Of a stretch of 64,000 nt of DNA, positions 57,862-64,000 are shown piece by piece; positions within the stretch are counted from its first letter, which is position 1; the number at the start of each line of letters is the position of its first letter. The position numbers and the translations under genes are program-made. The notes under the pieces were generated by a model. It searched no databases, was not told the origin of the DNA, and was given only the letters and a program-made list of their open reading frames with translations. The stretch spans positions 29,072,501 to 29,136,500 of the forward strand of contig JBANSL010000001.1 of assembly GCA_037127255.1 (NCBI GenBank), read 5' to 3'. Source of the stretch: Persicaria tinctoria. Lineage: Eukaryota; Streptophyta; Magnoliopsida; Caryophyllales; Polygonaceae.

Positions 57862-58521
57862 ATGTCTGGTGAAGCAAGCGGAGGATTTGCACAAGGAAGG
57901 TCTACCAGTAGACCACCACTCTTTGTAGGAAACAACTTTGTCCACTGGAGATCATTGATGAAGATGTTCATTATAGATCAAGATCTGGAACTTTGGAACA
58001 TTATAGAGAATGGTCCGAAGGTTCCAGAGAAAGACGGACCAAATGGAACCAAAATTGCAAAGAAGGAGTCTAAATACATCCAATCGTATCTTGAACTCGT
58101 CTAAAAAGACTACAAGTCTAAGAAGGATGAGCCTAAAGATGTATCTGATTCTGAAGATGAGGATGACGATGAGGATGATCCTTTTGCTTTTATCACAAGA
58201 GGCTTTTCTCGAATCCTCAAAATGAAGAAACAATTCAACAACAAGGATGGATCAGAGTCTTCTAAATTTTGAGGTAAGCCTCAATACAACAAATATGACA
58301 AGAAGACTAAACCTTTGTCTTGTTTTGAATGTGGTGAAACAGATCATCTTGTGAAAGACTACCCTCAAAAGACGAAGAGCTAGTCCAAGAAGGGTGATGG
58401 ATGGAAAAAGAAAGCCATGGTGGCAACTTGGAGTGATTCTGACTCGGACTCCGATGATGAGAACGCCAATGTCTGTCTTATGGCCTCAGGAGATGAATCC
58501 CACGATGAGAAGCGCGCTTGA
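57862..58521 (+). pseudogene. gag: gag of Copia element 2, broken
   Basis: Starts MSGEASGGFAQGRS as in element 1. After YIQSYLELV it meets TAA (58102), and the middle of gag is deleted: the text jumps to the KSKKDEPKDVSD linker. Two further in-frame stops follow (about 58270, 58380). The zinc knuckle reads CFECGETDHLVKDY, with the last Cys changed to Tyr. Confidence 0.9.
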
Positions 58522-59212
58522 GGTAACTGTAAGAGAACTTATGACAAGTCCAAAAGAGGTATTATCGGAATTCCTTTCTAATATGATTGCCAATGAAGAG
58601 AAACTTATTGCCCAGACTAACACTCTTATTAAGAAAACTGTGGACCAGGAAAGAACTATTGAGGATCTGTCTGTGAGGGTCAAAAGTCTTGAAGCTTTTT
58701 ATTCAGGTCTTGACATTAAAGTCAAGACTCTTGACTCAGAGAAATCTGAACTCAAGCAAGATCTCTCCTCTCTAAGAAGTGAACATCATGACTTAGAGAA
58801 CGAGAAGATCTCCCCGAATAATAAGATTCAAGACCAACAGACATCCCTCATAAGTTTTACCGAATCCAAAGGCACTCTTGATAGGATGTTGGGTGAGCAA
58901 CAAATTTCTCTAAACAAAAGTGGTATTGGTTACAATCCAAGGTTTTTAAAGAAGCAGCACATTACCACTTTTGTTAAGGCAAAAGGAAGCAGAACCTCTC
59001 CTATATGTCACCACTGTGCTAGAAAGGGACATGTAAAAGAGACATGCCCCTATAGAAGAAAGGATCCACATATCATTCACAATACATTTCCTGTTCAGTT
59101 GAGAAAAGAACGGATAACGCAAGTTTGGGTCCCCAAAGGCACTATTTTACCAAATATGGTTTATCCCAATAATGGATCTAAATTTGCTTATTGGTCTAGC
59201 CACAAAGATTGA
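58394..59212 (+). pseudogene. gag extension of Copia element 2: coiled coil and CCHC knuckle
   Basis: 272-codon open frame equivalent to 4524-5267: coiled coil (LIAQTNTLIKKTVDQERTIE) and intact knuckle CHHCARKGHVKETCP. The N-terminal part runs in a different frame from gag because of an insertion at about 58508. Confidence 0.85.
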
Positions 59213-60560
59213 TGTTTATTTTACAGGAGATCACCAAGGTGAAGGAGCAAAAATTGATTATTGATAGTGGATGCTCAAGGCATATGAGTGGGAAGAGTTC
59301 TGTCTTTCATGATCTAAAGAAGCAATCCACTGGAACAATCACTCTTGGTGACAAAGGAAAGTGTGACATCGTTGGTATTGGTAGTGTTGGGAGTGATTCC
59401 AACCATAGTATTAAAAATGTTTATCTTGTGAATGGTATGAAGTATAATTTGCTGAGCGTTTCTCAATTATGTGATAGTGGCAATGATGTCAGATTTAACA
59501 AGAAAAGATGTCTAATGTGCAGAGAAGATACAGGTGAAGTTGTTCTAACTGCATATCGTTACAATAATATATATGCTGTAAATGCTGAGCAAGTGGCACA
59601 AGGAAGCTTAACCCGCCTAAAGGCATTGACGGACGATCCAAAGCTCTGGACTGAGTCTAGACTCAGTCATGTGAGTCCACATACACTACAGAAGCTTGTG
59701 TCAAAGGGCTTGTAAGAGGGCTACCTGAGATGGACTTCAAAGAGAACGAGGATGGCGATGATGCTACTACCAAGAACACAGAGAAGAGGAACATGCAGGA
59801 ACAGATTCTCAATACTGAAGAATTGGCCCAAGGTGTTGAAGATTCGTCCAAAGCCCTTGGTGTTCAATCCAACAGTGTTGAAACATCAGAAACTGTTGTA
59901 ACTGAACCTAACAGATCCATGGAGTCAGATGTACCATAAATCAATCCTGCTGGTGTGACGAATCAAGGAGTTGAGACTAGCAAAAGAAAATTCAAATACT
60001 CCTCATCACACTCATTAAAGGATATCATCTCTGACCCTACATCTAGTGTTCAAACTCGTTCTAAACTTAAAGATCTTTGTGCTTTTCACGCGTTTGTTTC
60101 TCTTATAGAACCAAAGAAGGTAGATGAGGCCATTCAAGAGCCAGACTGGATCATTGCTATGCAAAGTGAGGTTAACGAATTTGAAAGGAACAAATTCTGG
60201 ACCTTGAAGCCTAGGCCAAAGCATCAATCAGTCATTGGCACACGTTGGGTATTTCAGAACAAGCTAGATGAGAATGGTAAGATCGTGAGGAACAAAGCAA
60301 GGCTTGTTGCTCAAGGCTACAATCAAGAGGAAGGTATTGACTACGAGGAGACTTTTGCTCCCGTAGCCAGGCTTGAAGCCATTCGCATTTTATTAGCATT
60401 TGCATCTTTTATGAGCATAAAGTTATATCAAATGAATGTCAAGTGTGCTTTTCTTAATGGTTTCTTAGAGGAAGAAGTTTATGTGGCTCAACCCCCAGGT
60501 TTTGAAAGTTCGGAATTTCCTAATCATGTTTACAAACTAGACAAAGCGTTTTTGGTTTGA
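59209..60560 (+). pseudogene. pol: protease and GAG-pre-integrase, integrase deleted, start of RT
   Basis: Aspartic protease motif LIIDSGCSRHMSG is intact, unlike in element 1. The GAG-pre-integrase follows (KLWTESRLSHVSPHTLQKL, altered by a small rearrangement), then TAA-type stops near 59713. MDFK at about 59730 jumps directly to NEDGDDA, so the whole integrase is missing. The RT start runs from 59955 to 60560 (DWIIAMQSEV, RLVAQGYNQEEGIDYEETFA). Confidence 0.88.
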
Positions 60561-61626
60561 AACAAGCCCCAACGGCTTGGTATGAGCGCTTGTCAAAATA
60601 TCTGTTAGAAAATGATTTTAAAAGGGGGTTGATCGACAAAACTCTTTTTATCAAGACCAAAGGAAAGGACATTTTGGTTATTCAAATATATGTTGATGAT
60701 ATATTGTTTGGTGCTACTAACACATCTTTGTGCAAGGAATTTTCTGACATCATGTGCAGTGAATTTGAGAAGAGCTTGATGGGTGAACTCAACTTCTTTT
60801 TGGGATTACAAGTTCATCAATCCAAGAAAGGGATCTTTGTCAACCAAAGCAAGTACACTAAGGATCTATTGAAGAAGTTCAATATGGATCAATCCAAAGC
60901 AGCCAAGACACCCATGAGCTCAACATTATCTCTAGATCAAGACAAGACTGGGAAGAGTGTCAATCAAAAGGAGTATTGAGGAATGATTGGATCTTTACTA
61001 TATCTTACAGCTAGTAGACCTGACATCATGTTTAGTGTTTGCATGTGTGCTAGGTTTCAAGCTGATCCTAAAGAATCTCACCTCGTAGCTGTGAAGAGGA
61101 TCTTTCGATATCTTAATGGCACTAAGGAGCTTGGCTTGTGGTACCCAAAGAAAAAAGATTTTACATTTATCGGGTATTATGATGCAGATTTTACAGGCTA
61201 TAAGGTGGATAGAAAGAACACGTCAGGATGTTGCCAATTCTTAGGAGCATCCTTGATCAGTTGGCATTCAAAGAAACAAAACTCAGTTGCTCTATCCACT
61301 GCTGAAGCCGAATACATAGCAGCTGGAGCATGTTGCTCCCAAATCCTTTGGATAGCTCAACAAATGAGAGATCTTGGCATCAACCTCAAAGGTATTCCCA
61401 TTAAGTGTGACAATACAAGTGCCATATCAATCACAAAGAATCCTGTTCAACATTCAAGGACCAAACATATTGATGTGAGACATCATTTCATTAGGGACCA
61501 TGTCGAAAAAGGTGATGTGTCCATATCTTTTATTTCAACTGATTATTAATGGGCTCACATTTTTACTAAGCCTTTGGCAGAGGACAGGTTCACCTTCATT
61601 AGACAAGAGATTGGAATGCTTAACAA
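60557..61626 (+). pseudogene. pol: reverse transcriptase and RNase H of Copia element 2
   Basis: RT catalytic motif QIYVDDILFGATN at about residues 46-58 of the 60557 frame; RNase H with DADFTGYKVDRKNTSG, STAEAEYIAA, KHIDVRHHFIRD. Broken by a frameshift at about 60560 (the GLKQAP region), a TGA at 60977-60979 and a TAA at 61547-61549. Confidence 0.9.
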
Positions 61627-62129
61627 GGATCCACTTTCGTAGGGGGAGCTTTCCCTTTACGAAAGATAAATTCTACTCAGTGTCAAGACCTTTGAGAATT
61701 ATGTCAAAGATTGTGAGCTGAATGGTAGAGCACATATATCGAATCATATATTTGGTTAATATCTTATTAGATATTTGATCAAATATAGTCTTTATGATTT
61801 TAACCATCTTTACAAGTACACATTTTATTTTCCAAAGAGATCTTATATATGAGTATTCTTATTTTTGGAAAAGATATTTTCAAACATTCCCTCTTGAATT
61901 TAATTGTGACAAGATACTTTAAAATTTGAATTGGAAATCAGATTTTTTAAATTTGGCAGTGTTATGATTACCCACATTGGAACCATAAACCCGTCCCATC
62001 AACTTCATCATCTCACTCTACTTAAACCCCAAACCGTACCCGATTCTCTCACCACTTTAGATTTACCTGGACCCACTCTAATACTCCTTCAACCTCTCAA
62101 CTTTTTCTCTGAAACCCTAAACCGGATCC
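61627..62129 (+). other. spacer between pol and extra frame
   Basis: Begins with GGGGGAGCTTTCC, shared with element 1 near 2970, then diverges. From about 61970 the sequence is absent from element 1. It reads like the 5' leader of the extra frame. Confidence 0.5.
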
Positions 62130-63872
62130 ATGCCACCCGAATCCAAGAAGACCTCCACACCCAAACGTCTTGGCGCTACCCCCAAGGGATGCCAGGCAAT
62201 TGTTACTTCCCCTCAACCCGAACCCACTCCTCAAGCCATTGTCCCAGCTACTGTCCAGAGCACCGTCCCTGAGAGCACCATTGTTGAGATCAAGCGTTCT
62301 CTGAAGCGCCCGACGAAGAAATCTCTCAGTGCTAAGCAAAAAGGGAAAAGAAAAATCATCACTGAGGAAGAGGAGGAAGAAGAGGATCTTGATGCTATTT
62401 TGGAACGAGATGATGCTAAACAGGCTGAGGAAGAGGCCCAGAGAAAGAGAAAGGCCGAGGAAGAAGCCGAGCAGGCAAGGAGATTAGCCGATGAGGAGGC
62501 TGAGAGAGTACGAAAAGAGGCCGAGGAGGAGCCTCTAAAAGCTACTGAGAAGGAGGTTCCCACTGAGGAGGAACCAGAGGAAGAAGAAGAGGAGAACGGC
62601 GAGACCGGAGACGACGAGGATACTGAAGGAGACGACGTTGAAGGGTCTGCTGAGGACTCGGGGTCTGAGGACGAAGAGGATGAGGAGCCAGAACCTGTTC
62701 CCTCTCATTCTCCTCCTCCTCCTCCCCCGTCTCCGAAGAAGCGGACAGCCCCTGCATCAAAGCCTCCATCTCTCAAGCGCACCAGGAAAGGCACTCTCAG
62801 AAGCCTTGAGGCGCCTGTCAAGAGGACTACTCCCACAAAGGCTCGCAGGAAGAACACCGACCCACCTGCACTTATCCAGGTAAACCAATCCTTGCCCTCT
62901 TAGTGGTTTGAAAATGCTGAGATGGTTGGAAAGTGGGTAGATGAGTTTCGAACTCGTAAGATATGTTGTTCTGATTTTTTAGATCTTGAGTTTTTGGAAG
63001 CTTTGAACCTACCTTGCATCTCACTCCTCAAACAAACCCCTGCCTGAACCCTTCTCAACCTTGAATCTATTTATTACCCCCAACTTACCCGCCTGTTCTA
63101 CATAAACCTAAAAGCCAAACACAATGCTGATGGTTGGTCTTTGGAATCCGTCGTCAAGGGAGTTAGAATCTCTTTCAACTCCATTGATTTCGCTGATTTT
63201 CTTGGCCTACCTAGACCTTGTTCACCCTCTCCTGAAAACCCCACAAAAGAACAGTGCATTGCTCTTGCCCAATCCAAATATCTGCTCCCCGAGGCATCCA
63301 ACATCACCTCAAAACAGCTTACCCACTCATCCCTTACCCTCGAGGCAAAAATTAATTTCAACATCATTGTGCGTTGCCTCTTACCCCGTTTAAACTATGG
63401 CTCCCTCCTAACCGATAATGCTATGGTCCTTTTATACCGCATCTTGAATGGTCTTGATCTTGATCTGACCAATACCATTCTAGGATCCATGGCTCACACT
63501 CGAAAAGCCAGAAAAGGAACTCCCCTCCCCTTTGCCAACATTTTGACCCACATCTTCAAAGCTTCTGAAATCGATTTCAAAAATGAAGAACAACAGCGTC
63601 ATATGGGTAAGTTCGACTCCAAGAGCTTTGAGAAGATTGGCATCGCTCGGTCCCCCCAAGGGACTTGGAGTCTTGCCTCTCCCTCAAAGACTCTTCCCAC
63701 TACCTCTGCCATTGATGAGCGCATGGACAACCTGGAGTTGGGCTTGGAGGAAGTTCGCCTGAATATCAAGGAGCTACACAAGGAGTTTATGACGGAGATG
63801 AGCGGGGTGTTGAAGCTGTTGCACGGTCTAAGGTCGCTGCTCACGGATGATGCTCCGGACAAGGAATCTTGA
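62130..63872 (+). pseudogene. extra frame downstream of pol (plant transposon-type domain), two stops
   Basis: One continuous frame of 581 codons interrupted only by TAG at 62901 and TGA at 63045. The N-terminal 255 residues are low-complexity: Pro/Thr/Lys, a long Glu/Lys/Arg coiled coil (EEEAQRKRKAEEEAEQARRL) and an acidic tract. From 62904 a folded domain follows (WFENAEMVGKWVDEF, LFYINL, KGVRISFNSIDFADFLGLPR, LLPRLNYGSLLTD), resembling the domain annotated in plants as putative plant transposon protein. A C-terminal coiled coil ends it (DNLELGLEEVRLNIKEL). Its position equals the env-like frame of Sireviruses, but no signal peptide or membrane segment is visible. A GTAAAC donor at 62880 just before the first stop raises the possibility of splicing. 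Confidence 0.72.
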
Positions 63873-63977
63873 ACCCTACCCTATCCTACCCTAACCCTGA
63901 ATCTGAAACACTTCTGGTTTTTGGATACTGTTTTAAAACTCTTGGTGACTGTTTTACATCCTCCCTTTGTTGAAAGA

Positions 63978-63990
63978 CAAAAGGGGGGAG
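63978..63990 (+). other. polypurine-type motif
   Basis: GACAAAAGGGGGGAGA, matching element 1 at about 2600-2615 (reverse strand). In Sireviruses several such motifs precede the 3' LTR. Confidence 0.65.
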
Positions 63991-64000
63991 ATGATCTGTT

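Larger units (their letters stand above)
56958..64000 (+). mobile_element. Copia element 2, Sirevirus-like, decayed, runs off the window
   Basis: Same family as element 1, opposite strand. Partial 5' LTR (56958-57803), primer-binding site, gag and pol remnants, then a long extra frame and a polypurine motif AAAAGGGGGGAGA at 63978-63990. The 3' LTR must lie beyond the right edge. Compared with element 1 it keeps reverse transcriptase and the extra frame but has a gag deletion, stops in every major frame and a complete integrase deletion. Confidence 0.9.

Noticed and set aside
62231..62769. Minus-strand Ser-rich frames
   Set aside because: They are antisense to the Glu-rich coiled coil of the extra Copia frame.

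Overview
The window looks like an AT-rich, repeat-dense stretch of a flowering-plant nuclear genome. The evidence is spliced genes, a SHINE/WIN1-type AP2/ERF gene, Sirevirus-type Copia elements, a TRIM, Stowaway and Harbinger MITEs, hAT elements and MULEs with a Ulp1-like gene. A eudicot is most likely; I cannot name the species. Only two loci look like ordinary host genes: a RING-H2 gene (579-1232, one zinc ligand missing, with a Copia element inserted just downstream) and the SHINE-like ERF gene (30910-32191, minus strand, two exons).

Layout. 1-126: right terminus of a hAT element. 1336-7436: complete but internally deleted Sirevirus-like Copia element (minus strand) with two ~1.05 kb LTRs. 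About 7.7-25.4 kb: MULE-rich block with long tandem arrays at both ends (7.7-10.4 and 23.5-25.3 kb), a tandemly duplicated small gene broken in both copies (10.4-13.7 kb), a Ulp1-like (Kaonashi-type) multi-exon gene lacking recognisable catalytic residues (14.4-20.2 kb, minus) and a MudrA-type transposase gene one base short of an open frame (21.0-23.5 kb, minus). 25.4-30.6 kb: nested retroelement debris, including a complete 465-bp TRIM and a 5'-truncated Copia pol with its 3' LTR. 30.9-32.2 kb: ERF gene with a 250-bp retroposon upstream. 33350-46711: a 13.4-kb non-autonomous Pack-MULE with an exact 9-bp target duplication and a neighbouring empty-site copy. It carries fragments of at least four recognisable host genes (LPEAT1-like acyltransferase, GH2 beta-galactosidase, DnaJ, IRE1-like kinase), one tentative fragment (PAPA-1/INO80B-like) and one unknown, all on the + strand. 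It also contains a nested hAT MITE, which itself contains a Stowaway MITE. 46.7-51.1 kb: intergenic, with a SINE-like sequence and a Harbinger MITE. 51115-55335: hAT element with an apparently intact three-exon transposase of about 707 residues. 55.5-56.0 kb: LINE-like 3' end. 56.3-56.95 kb: an odd array of degenerate CTCC...GGAG units. From about 56.96 kb to the right edge: a second, decayed Sirevirus-like Copia element with a 581-codon extra reading frame downstream of pol.

The most interesting signal is that the two MULE-type blocks share modules although they carry different genes. Shared are a 21-bp minisatellite with its flanking sequence, a dispersed ATGTCAGCAG decamer, and a TTTGTGCC...GGCACAAA hairpin that forms the extreme right end of the Pack-MULE and recurs once per unit in the tandem arrays of the transposase-bearing block. 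This suggests one transposition system, with the Pack-MULE as passenger. The proposal rests on reading by eye and needs alignment.
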